Shown: positions 17,143 to 26,511, counted from the stretch's first letter. The stretch is 64,000 nt of DNA from Sphingomonas_L flavalba_A (GCF_047553045.1 NZ_CP180208.1:1426001-1490000), one strand, 5' to 3'. The notes: a model not told the origin generated them from the letters alone. A program made the numbers and translations.

Positions 17143-19347
17143 TCACTCCGCCCGATCGCGAACCTTCGCGTTCAGGAAATTCTCTATCGTCGTATAGAGG
17201 TGGACACTGATCCCCGGCCCGGCGACGCGGTGCCCCTGCCCGGGATAGACCATGGTCTCGAACGGGATCGCCGCCGCCTGCAACTTCGCCATCAGCGCGG
17301 TTGAGTTGTCGAACACGACATTGTCGTCCGACATGCCGTGGACCAGCAGCAGCGGATCGGCGATCCGGTCCGCATCGGTCAGCGCGTCCGACCGCTGGTA
17401 GGGCGCCGGGTCGGTCGCCGGATTGCCCATGTAGCGTTCGGTGTAATGGGTGTCGTAGAGTTCCCACTTCGTCGGCGGTGCGCCGGAAACGCCGGCGGCA
17501 AAGGTGCCCGGCGCCGCAGCCAGCAGCTTCAGGGTCATGTAGCCGCCGTAGGACCAGCCGAACACGGCGATCCGTTTCGGATCGACGTCTGCCCGCGCCT
17601 TCAGCCAGGCGACACCGGCAAGCTGATCGGCAACCTCGACACCGCCCATTGCGCGGTGGATCTGGTCCTCGAACGCCTTGCCCCGGTCCGGCGTACCGCG
17701 ATTGTCGAGCGAAAAGACGATCCATCCCTTCGAGACGAAATATTCCTGCAGCGGATTGACCCAGTCGTGCGTCACCTGCCGCCCCGCCCCCGGCCCGCCA
17801 TAGACCTGCAGCAGCACCGGGCGCGGCCCGCTAAACCCGGTCGGCCGCATCAGCTTGTAATGGAGCGCGGAACCGTCCGCCGCCGCGATCGTGCCGAATT
17901 CCGGCACGACATGCGCCGCCATGTAGGGCGCATAGGGGTGGTCGCCGGCGACGCGATTCTCCTCGATCCACGCGATCCGCTGGCCGTCGGCGCCGGCCAG
18001 ATAGGATTGTGGCGGCTGGCTGGGGCTGGAACGGGTGACGATCAGCCGGCTGGCCGCCCGGTCCATGACCGCGGCGTTGGTGTAGCCCGGTTCGGTCAGG
18101 CGGTTGACCTGCCCCGGCCGCACGATGTCGACGCTGTAGAGCTGCCATTCCAGCGGCGTGTCGCGATTAGCGGTGAACCACAGGCGCCCTTTCGCCTCAT
18201 CGACGCCGACCAGATCCTTCACCTGCCACGGCCCCTTGGTCAGCTGGGTCCATTTTCCCGCTTTCCACAAAAAGAGGTGGCTGTACCCGTCACGTTCGGA
18301 CGACCAGAGCAGCCGCCCGTCCTTCAGCGGCCGCAGGTTGTCGTTCAGGTTGATCCAGCTCTTCGCCGTTTCGCTGAACAGCACCGCCGCCTTGCCGGTC
18401 GCCGGGTCGACGCGCAGCACATCCAGCCGGGTCTGGGCGCGGTTCTGGCGCTGGACGAGCAGCGCGGAGCCGTCGGGCAGCCAGTCGACCCGCGCCAGAT
18501 AGATATCCGTGTCGGCGCCAAGGTCGACTTTCACCGGCGCGGCGCCGTCCAGCGTCATGACATACAGGTCGACCCGGGCGTTGGGAGTGCCGGCCTTCGG
18601 ATAGCGCTGGGCATATACCTTGGTGCCGTCGGCGCCGATCGCCGCGCGGGTGACGACGGCGACCGGGCTTTCGTCGACCCGCGCGACCGCGATCCGCCGG
18701 TCGTCCGGCGACCACCAGTGGCCGCGCCGCCGGTCCATTTCCTCCTGCGCGACAAATTCGGCGACGCCCCAGCTGAGCGTGTCGCCGCCGTCGCTGGTCA
18801 ATTGCCGCTCCGTGCCGGTCGCGAGGTCGAGCACCACCAAATTCTGGTCGCGCACGAACGAGACATAGCCGCCCTTGGGGCTGGTCGTGCCGTCCAGTTC
18901 GCTGGTCGGCGTGTCGGTCAGCCGCCTGACCGAGCCGTCGAGCGCGGCGAGATAGAGGTCGCCGTCCAGCGGCACGAGCAGCGTCTTGCCGTCGGCGCTC
19001 CAGCTATAGGAGACGATGCCCTTGAAGTCGGCGATGCGCGCCCGCTCGCGCTGCATCTTCTCCGCCTCCGACAATTCCGCGCCGCTGCCCAGCTTGCCGG
19101 AATCGACCAGCATATGCGCGGCGCCGCTGGCGGTATCGACCGCCCACAGGTCGTAGCGTTCCTTCTCGTCGGCGCGGTTGCGCAACGAGGTCAGCCATTT
19201 GCCGTCGGGCGACAGGGCGACGGCGCGCGGCGTCGGGCCGGACAGCGCCGGGTTGCCGAAGATGCGTTCAAGGGTGAGCGGGGTCTGGGCTGTTGCGGGC
19301 ATGGCGGAGACGAGCAGCGCGGCTGCAGCAAGGAAGTGACGGGTCAT
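17143..19347 (-). CDS. Secreted dipeptidyl-peptidase IV-like S9 serine peptidase
   Basis: 734 residues from ATG 19347, starting with a signal peptide (MTRHFLAAAALLVSAMPATAQ, cleavage after Ala-Gln likely), so it is periplasmic or outer-membrane associated. A DPP IV N-terminal beta-propeller region (LSPDGKWL, SWSADGKTLL) precedes the alpha/beta hydrolase domain. The catalytic triad is visible: Ser near 599 in GWSYGGY, Asp near 675 in GMSDDN, and His near 706 in GQGHR. A GTG two codons upstream is an alternative start. It would release dipeptides from peptide N-termini (often Xaa-Pro); the exact specificity is inferred. Sphingomonads carry many such enzymes. Confidence 0.92.
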   Translation of the reverse strand: MTRHFLAAAALLVSAMPATAQTPLTLERIFGNPALSGPTPRAVALSPDGKWLTSLRNRADEKERYDLWAVDTASGAAHMLVDSGKLGSGAELSEAEKMQRERARIADFKGIVSYSWSADGKTLLVPLDGDLYLAALDGSVRRLTDTPTSELDGTTSPKGGYVSFVRDQNLVVLDLATGTERQLTSDGGDTLSWGVAEFVAQEEMDRRRGHWWSPDDRRIAVARVDESPVAVVTRAAIGADGTKVYAQRYPKAGTPNARVDLYVMTLDGAAPVKVDLGADTDIYLARVDWLPDGSALLVQRQNRAQTRLDVLRVDPATGKAAVLFSETAKSWINLNDNLRPLKDGRLLWSSERDGYSHLFLWKAGKWTQLTKGPWQVKDLVGVDEAKGRLWFTANRDTPLEWQLYSVDIVRPGQVNRLTEPGYTNAAVMDRAASRLIVTRSSPSQPPQSYLAGADGQRIAWIEENRVAGDHPYAPYMAAHVVPEFGTIAAADGSALHYKLMRPTGFSGPRPVLLQVYGGPGAGRQVTHDWVNPLQEYFVSKGWIVFSLDNRGTPDRGKAFEDQIHRAMGGVEVADQLAGVAWLKARADVDPKRIAVFGWSYGGYMTLKLLAAAPGTFAAGVSGAPPTKWELYDTHYTERYMGNPATDPAPYQRSDALTDADRIADPLLLVHGMSDDNVVFDNSTALMAKLQAAAIPFETMVYPGQGHRVAGPGISVHLYTTIENFLNAKVRDRAE

Positions 19348-19377
19348 GGCCACTTATGTTGCCGCTGCCGCAGCAGA

Positions 19378-20061
19378 TCAAGCGCGGACGATCACCCGGT
19401 GGATCAGCGTGCGGCGGAAGGCGAAGCCGAGCGACGCGTAGAGCGCGACGGTCGGGAGATTGTCGGTATAGACGTGCAGGAACGGCTGTTCGCCTCGTGC
19501 CAGAATGCGCATCGCGATCAGCCGCGACAGCCCGCCGGCATAGCCCCGCCCGCGATAATCGGGGTGGGTGCAGACGCCGCTCACCTCGACGAATCCGGGC
19601 ACGCGCAGCCGTTCCCCGGCCATCGCCACCAGCCGCCCGCCGTCGCGCACGCCGATAAAGCCGCCGAGCCGGTTGGTCCGCCGCGCGACCGGGCCGGGTT
19701 CGGTGAGTTGCGCCAGCGCCAGCATCTCCCCCGCATCGGCATCGGTCAGCTCGACGGTTTCAAATGTCGGCGCCGCACCGTGGACTGCCTCGGCGATCAT
19801 CTGGTCGCAGCTCGCCTCGAACGCGACGGCGGTGCCCGGCGGCAGCGGCCATGGCTCCCCCTCCAGCATCGACAGCCTTTCGCCGGGCGCGACCAGCGCG
19901 GCGGCGGCGGTAAGGCATTCTTCGGTCGGCTCGGCGGCGGCGAGGAACACGCCGTAATCGGCGTTCAGCCGCACGGCCCGCCCGCCCCCCTCGGCAAAGG
20001 CGGCAAGCCCGGTATTGAGCGCGGTCCAGAGCGGGCGGTCGAGCAGGTGCGATCCGGTCAT
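19378..20061 (-). CDS. GNAT-family N-acetyltransferase
   Basis: 227 residues. The C-terminal 100 form a FR47-like GNAT domain: the acetyl-CoA pyrophosphate loop is seen in VCTHPDYRGRGYAGGL (the Q/RxxGxG/A pattern as RGRGYA), followed by the typical ARGEQPFLHVYTDNLPTVALYASLGF with its asparagine and 'YxxLGF' strand. The N-terminal part is a divergent degenerate domain. The acceptor substrate is unknown. It is separated from the S9 gene by about 30 bases on the same strand, so the two may be co-transcribed. Confidence 0.85.
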   Translation of the reverse strand: MTGSHLLDRPLWTALNTGLAAFAEGGGRAVRLNADYGVFLAAAEPTEECLTAAAALVAPGERLSMLEGEPWPLPPGTAVAFEASCDQMIAEAVHGAAPTFETVELTDADAGEMLALAQLTEPGPVARRTNRLGGFIGVRDGGRLVAMAGERLRVPGFVEVSGVCTHPDYRGRGYAGGLSRLIAMRILARGEQPFLHVYTDNLPTVALYASLGFAFRRTLIHRVIVRA

Positions 20062-20111
20062 CCCGGCGCTCTACGGCGGAGCGGGCACGCAAGGCCAGAC
20101 TTTTGTGCATG

Positions 20112-20146
20112 AAAAGGGCGCGGAAGCTATTGCTTCCACGCCCCTT
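20112..20146 (-). terminator. Intrinsic terminator downstream of rplS
   Basis: Read on the minus strand: a 12-base-pair stem (GGGCGUGGAAGC with GCUUCCGCGCCC, one G-U pair), a four-base AATA loop, then TTTTC. It lies 26-60 bases after the rplS stop, where the ribosomal operon should end, and upstream of the GNAT gene start. Confidence 0.85.
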
Positions 20147-20171
20147 CTTGCCTGGTGGAGGACAGAGCCGC

Positions 20172-20552
20172 TTAGTCGGCCTGCGTCTCGCGGGTCTCGC
20201 GCCGCTCGGCGATACGGGCGGACTTGCCGCGCCGACCGCGCAGATAATAGAGCTTGGCGCGGCGGACGACGCCCCTACGCACAACTTCAATCGAATCGAT
20301 GTTCGGCGAATACAGCGGGAAGACGCGCTCGACGCCCTCACCGAACGAAATCTTGCGGACGGTGAACGACGAACCCATGCCGCGATTGGCGCGGGCGATG
20401 CACACGCCCTCATAAGCCTGCACGCGGGTGCGTTCGCCTTCGACGACCTTCACGCCGACGCGCAGCGTGTCACCGGGGCGGAATTCCGGAATCGTCTTGC
20501 CGGTCTTGATCTGCTCGATCGCCTCGGCCTCGAGCGTCTGGATGAGGTTCAT
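20172..20552 (-). CDS. rplS: 50S ribosomal protein L19
   Basis: 126 residues, a normal length. L19 sits at the 30S-50S interface of the ribosome. The family signatures GDTLRVGVKVVEG and RVQAYEGVCIAR are present, then SFTVRKISFGEGVERVFPLYSP and AKLYYLRGR in the C-terminal half. It directly follows trmD (no gap), as in most bacteria, and is the last gene of the ffh-rpsP-rimM-(vapBC)-trmD-rplS unit, followed by a strong intrinsic terminator. Confidence 0.98.
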   Translation of the reverse strand: MNLIQTLEAEAIEQIKTGKTIPEFRPGDTLRVGVKVVEGERTRVQAYEGVCIARANRGMGSSFTVRKISFGEGVERVFPLYSPNIDSIEVVRRGVVRRAKLYYLRGRRGKSARIAERRETRETQAD

Positions 20553-21287
20553 TTACCTCTCGTCCTTCCTTTTCGCCTGCGCGCCAGAGGGCGACTGGTC
20601 CCGAGCGCCACTGTAGCGCTCCCAAAGGTCCGGCCGCCGTGACCGTGTATCATCCTCCGCCTGCCGTTTCCGCCAGGCGGCGATTTTCGCATGATCCCCC
20701 GATCGCAGCACTTCAGGGATCGTGCGCCCTTCCCATTCAGCAGGTCGGGTATAATGCGGATATTCGAGGAGGCCGCTTTCGAAGCTTTCCTCGTCCCCGC
20801 TGGAAGCCGCGCCCATTACGCCGGGCAGCAGCCGAATGCAAGCGTCGAGCAGCACGATCGCCGCCGTCTCGCCCCCCGACAGCACATAGTCGCCGATCGA
20901 CACCGGCTCGACCGCCCGGGCGGCGAACAGCCGCTCGTCGATCCCCTCGAAACGACCGCACAGGATGATGGCGCCGGGTCCGGCGGCCAGCGCACGTACC
21001 CGTGCCTGGGTCAGCGGCGCGCCACGCGGCGTCATCGCCAGGAGCGGCCTTGTGTCGGCGACGCTGTCGACCGCCGCCGCCAGCACGTCCGCGCGCATCA
21101 CCATCCCCGCGCCGCCGCCGGCCGGCGTATCGTCGACCGAGCGGTGCTTGTCGGTCGCGAAATCGCGAATCTGCACCGCTTCGCACCGCCACACCCCGTC
21201 GCGCAGCGCCCGCCCGGCCAGCGACGTGCCGAGCGGCCCGGGAAACATTTCCGGATAAAGGGTCAGCACGGTGGCGGCGAAGGTCAA
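20553..21287 (-). CDS. trmD: tRNA (guanine-37 N1)-methyltransferase
   Basis: 244 residues. TrmD methylates G37 next to the anticodon using SAM and prevents frameshifting. The knotted SPOUT fold is recognisable from LTLYPEMFPGPLG, DDTPAGGGAGMVM, ILCGRFEGIDERL, GDYVLSGGE and the C-terminal EYPHYTRPAEW. The start is TTG, the only start that fits the conserved N-terminus (TFAATVLTLYPEMF). It overlaps the vapC stop as TTGA, so trmD translation probably depends on ribosomes finishing the toxin gene. In relatives trmD usually follows rimM directly; here vapBC intervenes. Confidence 0.97.
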   Translation of the reverse strand: MTFAATVLTLYPEMFPGPLGTSLAGRALRDGVWRCEAVQIRDFATDKHRSVDDTPAGGGAGMVMRADVLAAAVDSVADTRPLLAMTPRGAPLTQARVRALAAGPGAIILCGRFEGIDERLFAARAVEPVSIGDYVLSGGETAAIVLLDACIRLLPGVMGAASSGDEESFESGLLEYPHYTRPAEWEGRTIPEVLRSGDHAKIAAWRKRQAEDDTRSRRPDLWERYSGARDQSPSGAQAKRKDER

Positions 21288-21664
21288 AGCGGCAGCGTCC
21301 AGTTCTCGATCTTCAGGCCGGGGATATCGGCGAAATCGGCTTCGTTGTTGGTGATGACTGTCGCATCCAGGCTCAGAGCATGCGCGGCGAGCAAGCGATC
21401 GAAGCGCCCCCGCCGAAACGGCAATCCGGCATAGGCCCGCCCGGCAGCGTAATCAAAAGGTAAAACCGGTACTTGACCGACAAACGCGGCCAGCCCGGCT
21501 AGGTCCGGCGATTTGCCGTGTGCCGTGCCGAGCGCGACCTCGGCATAGACGATCGCCGATATCGCCACCTCGCCGACTGCACACCGTTCAACCCGCGCCG
21601 TCAGCGCCGGGTGGCTTCCTGCCAGAAGGTAGATGCAGCAATTGGTATCGAGCAGATACTGCAT
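21284..21664 (-). CDS. vapC: VapC-type PIN-domain toxin (ribonuclease)
   Basis: 126 residues, the usual size of a VapC toxin. PIN-domain acidic residues are in place: Asp6 in LLDTNCCIY, Glu in YAEVALG (about residue 42), and Asp residues in FDRLLAAHAL and TNNEADF. VapC toxins cleave specific RNAs, often tRNA anticodon loops or rRNA, in a Mg-dependent way. The antitoxin gene lies one base upstream. The toxin stop overlaps the trmD start. No lesion is visible, so the toxin looks intact; its RNA target is unknown. Confidence 0.93.
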   Translation of the reverse strand: MQYLLDTNCCIYLLAGSHPALTARVERCAVGEVAISAIVYAEVALGTAHGKSPDLAGLAAFVGQVPVLPFDYAAGRAYAGLPFRRGRFDRLLAAHALSLDATVITNNEADFADIPGLKIENWTLPL

Positions 21665-21665
21665 G

Positions 21666-21923
21666 TCAGCCGGCGGCTGGCCGATCGGCTTGATCCCAGG
21701 TGCGTGGCGGGTCGTCGAAATCCTCGCGTGGCAATGGCTTCAGACCCGGCATCGAACCTGCGATTCCGGTCAGGTCGATCCTGCGACGGACAGGCCGCAA
21801 GCGAACGCCGTCCGCTTCCTTGACCAGTTCCACCTCGGTACCCGGAGCGAAACCAAGGTCCTTCGGCAAGCGGACAGCCGCCGAATTCCCCGCTTTGAAA
21901 ACCTTGGTGACAATCGACATCAT
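21666..21923 (-). CDS. vapB: VapB-type AbrB/SpoVT-fold antitoxin
   Basis: 85 residues. The N-terminal 45 residues form a swapped-hairpin AbrB/SpoVT DNA-binding domain, recognised by VTKVFKAGNSAAVRLPKDL and GTEVELVKEADGV. The C-terminal tail (LPREDFDDPP region) is acidic and Pro-rich, the part that normally wraps and blocks the VapC active site. ATGs at 21923 and 21920 are both possible starts. An 18-base perfect palindrome lies just upstream, a likely operator for autorepression by VapB or VapBC. Antitoxin and toxin genes are one base apart. Confidence 0.92.
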   Translation of the reverse strand: MMSIVTKVFKAGNSAAVRLPKDLGFAPGTEVELVKEADGVRLRPVRRRIDLTGIAGSMPGLKPLPREDFDDPPRTWDQADRPAAG

Positions 21924-21931
21924 GCGCTCCG

Positions 21932-21949
21932 TATATACGTACGTATATA
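21932..21949. promoter_or_regulatory. Palindromic operator/promoter of vapBC
   Basis: TATATACGTACGTATATA, an 18-base perfect palindrome, fills the 26-base gap between the rimM stop codon (21950-21952) and the vapB start. It is strikingly AT-rich in a GC-rich region and contains TATA-like elements usable as a -10. AbrB-fold antitoxins bind such palindromes upstream of their own gene, so it is the likely autoregulatory site and may give vapBC-trmD-rplS an internal promoter. Confidence 0.75.
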
Positions 21950-22465
21950 TTACGCAGCGAACAGAGCGTCAACGACCAGCGCTTCGGCATCCCATGCCGG
22001 CACCGCGTCGGCGCGCATCGGCACCATGAAGCGGCGGCCGTCGGGGCGTTCGATCTCGATCACGTCGCCGGCGCCGAAATTCTCGACCGCGACGCAGTGG
22101 CCGAGCGCCTCGCCCGCCGTGGACACCGCCGGCAGGCCGATCAGGTCGGCATGGTAATATTCGCCGTCGCCCAGCGGCGGCAGGGCGGAGCGCGGCACGG
22201 TGAGCGCCACGCCGCGCAATGCCTCGGCCGCGTCACGATCGGCGATCTCGGCGAAGCGGGCGATCGCGCCGTTGCTGCCCGGCCTGATCGTCTTCAGCGT
22301 CAAGGCCCGTCCGCCGGCATCGAAAGCCGGATAGGCCTTCAGATTATCCGGCGCGTCGGTGAACAGCTTCAGGCGGACCTCGCCCGTCACCCCGTGCGCG
22401 CCGATCACGGCGGCCAGGGTCACGGGCCGGTCCGCCCCTCCCGCGGGCGGGAGGGGCTTGGCCAT
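21950..22465 (-). CDS. rimM: Ribosome maturation factor RimM
   Basis: 171 residues. RimM binds ribosomal protein S19 and helps mature the 3' domain of 16S rRNA in the 30S subunit. The N-terminal RimM domain carries AAVIGAHGVTGEVRLKLFTD, and the C-terminal PRC-barrel contains GEYYHADLIGL and GAGDVIEIERPDGR, then MVPM. Its start is two bases after rpsP. Usually trmD follows; here the vapBC module does. Confidence 0.95.
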   Translation of the reverse strand: MAKPLPPAGGADRPVTLAAVIGAHGVTGEVRLKLFTDAPDNLKAYPAFDAGGRALTLKTIRPGSNGAIARFAEIADRDAAEALRGVALTVPRSALPPLGDGEYYHADLIGLPAVSTAGEALGHCVAVENFGAGDVIEIERPDGRRFMVPMRADAVPAWDAEALVVDALFAA

Positions 22466-22467
22466 GC

Positions 22468-23049
22468 TCAGCCCTCGGCCGGGGCCGGGGCGGCATCGCC
22501 CTCGGCGGCGGGGGCTTCCTCAGCCGCCGGGGTTTCAGCGACCTCGGCCGGGGCGGCATCGCCCTCGGCGGCGGGGGCTTCCTCAGCCGCCGGGGTTTCA
22601 GCGACCTCGGCCGGGGCAGCTTCGGCTTCCGGCGCGGCTTCCGCTACTTCAGCGGGGGCTTCGACTTCCGGCTCCGGCTGGGCTTCGGCGGCCTTGCGCG
22701 CTTCCTCGGCGTCGGCGGCCTTCTTGGCGCGCTCTTCGATGCGCTCCTTGGCCTTTTCGCCCATCTCGCCCTTCTTCGGGTTGTTGCGCGCGGCGCGCTC
22801 CTTGACGCCCAGCGCGTCGAGGAAGCGGGCGACACGGTCGGTCGGCTGCGCGCCGACGCCCAGCCAGTGCTTGGCGCGATCGGCGTCCAGCTTCACCCGG
22901 TCCGGCGAATCCTTGGCGAGCAGCGGGTTGTAGGTGCCGATCTTCTCGATGAAGCTGCCGTCACGCGGCGAACGCGCGTCGGCAACGACGATCCGGTAAT
23001 AAGGGCGCTTCTTGGAACCGCTGCGCGACAGGCGAATGGAAACTGCCAT
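22468..23049 (-). CDS. rpsP: 30S ribosomal protein S16 with long Ala/Glu/Pro-rich tail
   Basis: 193 residues, about twice the length of a minimal S16 (80-90). The conserved S16 core is residues 1-80: IRLSRSGSKKRPYYRIVVAD, DGSFIEKIGTYNPL, RAKHWLGVGAQPTD. Then follows a charged coiled segment (KKGEMGEKAKERIEERAKKA). The last 90 residues are an acidic, low-complexity Ala/Glu/Pro-rich tail containing two identical 21-residue units. S16 stabilises the central and 5' domains of the 30S subunit. Extended tails occur in other sphingomonad S16 proteins, but their role is unknown. It lies 21 bases after ffh and heads the rpsP-rimM pair. Confidence 0.96.
   Translation of the reverse strand: MAVSIRLSRSGSKKRPYYRIVVADARSPRDGSFIEKIGTYNPLLAKDSPDRVKLDADRAKHWLGVGAQPTDRVARFLDALGVKERAARNNPKKGEMGEKAKERIEERAKKAADAEEARKAAEAQPEPEVEAPAEVAEAAPEAEAAPAEVAETPAAEEAPAAEGDAAPAEVAETPAAEEAPAAEGDAAPAPAEG
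22491..22616. repeat. Two identical 63-base tandem repeats in rpsP
   Basis: Bases 22491-22553 and 22554-22616 are identical copies of 63 bases, in frame (21 codons) and encoding a unit read as EVAETPAAEEAPAAEGDAA plus two residues. The perfect identity at the DNA level points to a recent duplication by slippage. Confidence 0.9.
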
Positions 23050-23070
23050 ATTTTCTTCCTTTGCTTGAAC

Positions 23071-24543
<1,473 letters not shown>

Positions 24544-24582
24544 CCACGCACTCCATCGTTTCCCGGCGGGCGGCCGTAACGC

Positions 24583-24618
24583 AAAAAACGCCGGTGGGCG
24601 AAACCTCGCCGACCGGCG
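24583..24618 (-). terminator. Terminator-like hairpin with T6 in the ffh leader
   Basis: Read on the minus strand, bases 24618-24589 fold as a 12-pair hairpin (CGCCGGT, one mismatch, then GGCGA; loop GGTT; with the complementary arms), followed at once by TTTTTT (24588-24583). This has the form of an intrinsic terminator but lies 40 bases before the ffh start with no minus-strand gene upstream to terminate. It is either an attenuator for the ffh operon or the end of an unannotated short transcript. Confidence 0.6.
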
Positions 24619-24782
24619 GGCACCCGACGGGTGCACCTGCATCAGACCGCTTCCGAATGAAACGTGCCGGGGCACCTAGCGGATCGGCGCAGCCCGCGCA
24701 ACCCGCCCGGCCGCCTATTAACAGGTTGTAGAGCGGTTCCTGCGATAACGCTCGCACCAATTTGGTGGAAACGGGGCCAATT

Positions 24783-26444
24783 ATGCACGACGACGACCTG
24801 CCTGAACGGGCCGCTGGCTGGACGTCGGTGACCTCGGCCAAGCGCGACATTATCGCCGGCGGCATCGTCGTTGCGGCAATCCTGATGTTCATTGGCACCG
24901 GCGGCGCCGTCATCCCGTCCGTGATCGGTTTCATCGGCGGCACCGGCGCCAATGCCGACCATGTTCTGACCACCGCGTTGATCCTCAACATCGCCCTGCT
25001 GCTGTTCGGCTGGCGGCGCTATGCGGACCTGTCGCGCGAGGTGCGTGAGCGGGTTGTAGCTGAAGCACTGGCCCAGCGTCTGGCGGCGAGCGACACGCTG
25101 ACCGGCCTGCCCAACCGGCGCAGCTTCCTCGATCGCGCCGCAACGCTGATCGACAAGGCGGACAAGCGCGGGCGCTCCGTTGCTGTGCTGGTTCTCGACC
25201 TCGACCATTTCAAGACGGTCAACGACGTCAACGGCCACGCGATCGGCGATGCGGTGCTCTGCGCCGCCGCCCGGCTGATCAGCGAAGTCATGCCGGCGGA
25301 TTCGGTGACGGCGCGGCTCGGCGGGGATGAGTTTGCCTGCGCGATGCCGTTCGACGCCGCGGCGCCGGAAGCGGTCGACATCGTCGCGGAGGGCATCGTC
25401 GCCCGCTTCGCCCGGCCTGTGGAGGCAGGCGGCGTCCAGACCCATGTCAGCATTTCCGTCGGCGTCGCCCGCATCGAGAACGATTGTTCGACCGTTGACG
25501 CCCTCATCCGCCGCGCGGACATTGCGATGTATGTGTCCAAGAACCAGGGGCGCGGCCGCTACAACTGGTTCGACGGGTCGATGGAACGGGAACTGCAGAC
25601 CCGCAACGCGATCGAACTCGGCATCCGCAACGGCATACCGCGCGGCGAATTCGTTCCCTATTACGAACAGCAGATCGACCTGACCAGCGGCCGGCTCCAC
25701 GGGTTCGAGATGCTGGCGCGCTGGAACCACCCGACCAAGGGGCTGGTGCCTCCGGACATCTTCATCCCGATCGCCGAAGAGGCGGGAATGATCGGCGCCC
25801 TGTCGCTGGCGGTCATGCGGCAGGCGTTTGTCGAGGCGCGGAACTGGGACCCGACGCTCACCCTGTCGGTCAACATCTCGCCGACCCAGTTGAAGGACCC
25901 CTGGCTGGCGCAGAAGATCGTCAAGCTGCTGGTCGAAACCGGCTTTCCGCCGCAACGGCTTGAGGTGGAGATCACCGAAAGCTCGCTGTTCGAGAATCTT
26001 GGCCTTGCCCAGTCGATTGTCGGCAGCCTGAAGAACCAGGGCATCCGTATCGCCCTCGACGATTTCGGCACCGGCTATTCCAGCCTCGCCCATCTGCGCG
26101 CGCTGCCGTTCGACCGGATCAAGATCGACCGCAGCTTCGTGTCGTCGATCAACGACAATTCGGAGAGCGCCGCGATCGTCAACGCGATCGCCAAGCTTGG
26201 CGAAAGCCTGAACCTCCCCATCACCGCCGAGGGAATTGAGGACGAAATGATCGGCGAACGGCTGCGCGCGCTTGGCTGCAACGAAGGGCAGGGCTGGCAT
26301 TTCGGACGACCGATGGAGATCACCGAAGTCCGGTCATTGCTGGCCGGCAAGGGGCTGCTGCCGTCGGCGCGGGCGACCGACCCGTCGGCCGAACCGGCCG
26401 CGCCGCCGCCGGTCGCCGAAGATCGCACCCGCCTCGCCGGCTAG
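24783..26444 (+). CDS. Membrane GGDEF-EAL protein (cyclic-di-GMP turnover)
   Basis: 553 residues. Two membrane helices (about residues 22-44 and 57-75) precede a diguanylate cyclase domain with an intact GGDEF at about 180-184 and a phosphodiesterase domain. The phosphodiesterase signature is EML (309-311) rather than EAL, but the downstream catalytic motifs are intact: EITESSLFEN, DDFGTGYSSL and IKIDRSFV. The usual RxxD inhibition site upstream of GGDEF reads MPAD, so product inhibition is probably absent. The ATG at 24783 follows GGAAACGGGG; a TTG at 24762 is possible. It is divergent from ffh and not linked in operon with dapF. It probably controls c-di-GMP and thereby motility or attachment. 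Confidence 0.92.
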   Translation: MHDDDLPERAAGWTSVTSAKRDIIAGGIVVAAILMFIGTGGAVIPSVIGFIGGTGANADHVLTTALILNIALLLFGWRRYADLSREVRERVVAEALAQRLAASDTLTGLPNRRSFLDRAATLIDKADKRGRSVAVLVLDLDHFKTVNDVNGHAIGDAVLCAAARLISEVMPADSVTARLGGDEFACAMPFDAAAPEAVDIVAEGIVARFARPVEAGGVQTHVSISVGVARIENDCSTVDALIRRADIAMYVSKNQGRGRYNWFDGSMERELQTRNAIELGIRNGIPRGEFVPYYEQQIDLTSGRLHGFEMLARWNHPTKGLVPPDIFIPIAEEAGMIGALSLAVMRQAFVEARNWDPTLTLSVNISPTQLKDPWLAQKIVKLLVETGFPPQRLEVEITESSLFENLGLAQSIVGSLKNQGIRIALDDFGTGYSSLAHLRALPFDRIKIDRSFVSSINDNSESAAIVNAIAKLGESLNLPITAEGIEDEMIGERLRALGCNEGQGWHFGRPMEITEVRSLLAGKGLLPSARATDPSAEPAAPPPVAEDRTRLAG

Positions 26445-26511
26445 GCGCCCGGCGACGCCGGGTGTAGCGGCGCGATGGACTTCCGGCCCCGCCGCCCCTA
26501 GATCGCGCGCC

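Noticed and set aside
17338..20112. Open frame of about 920 codons on the plus strand
   Set aside because: Antisense to the S9 peptidase with intact catalytic triad and to the GNAT gene; no family motif on the plus strand.
22491..22616. Short direct repeats as a CRISPR array
   Set aside because: The two units are contiguous with no spacers, in frame and coding for the S16 tail.
24544..24720. Small SRP RNA (4.5S) in the ffh leader
   Set aside because: The conserved GGUCCGGAAGGAAGCAGC domain IV motif of SRP RNA is not present; only a loosely similar CGGAAGCGG is seen.
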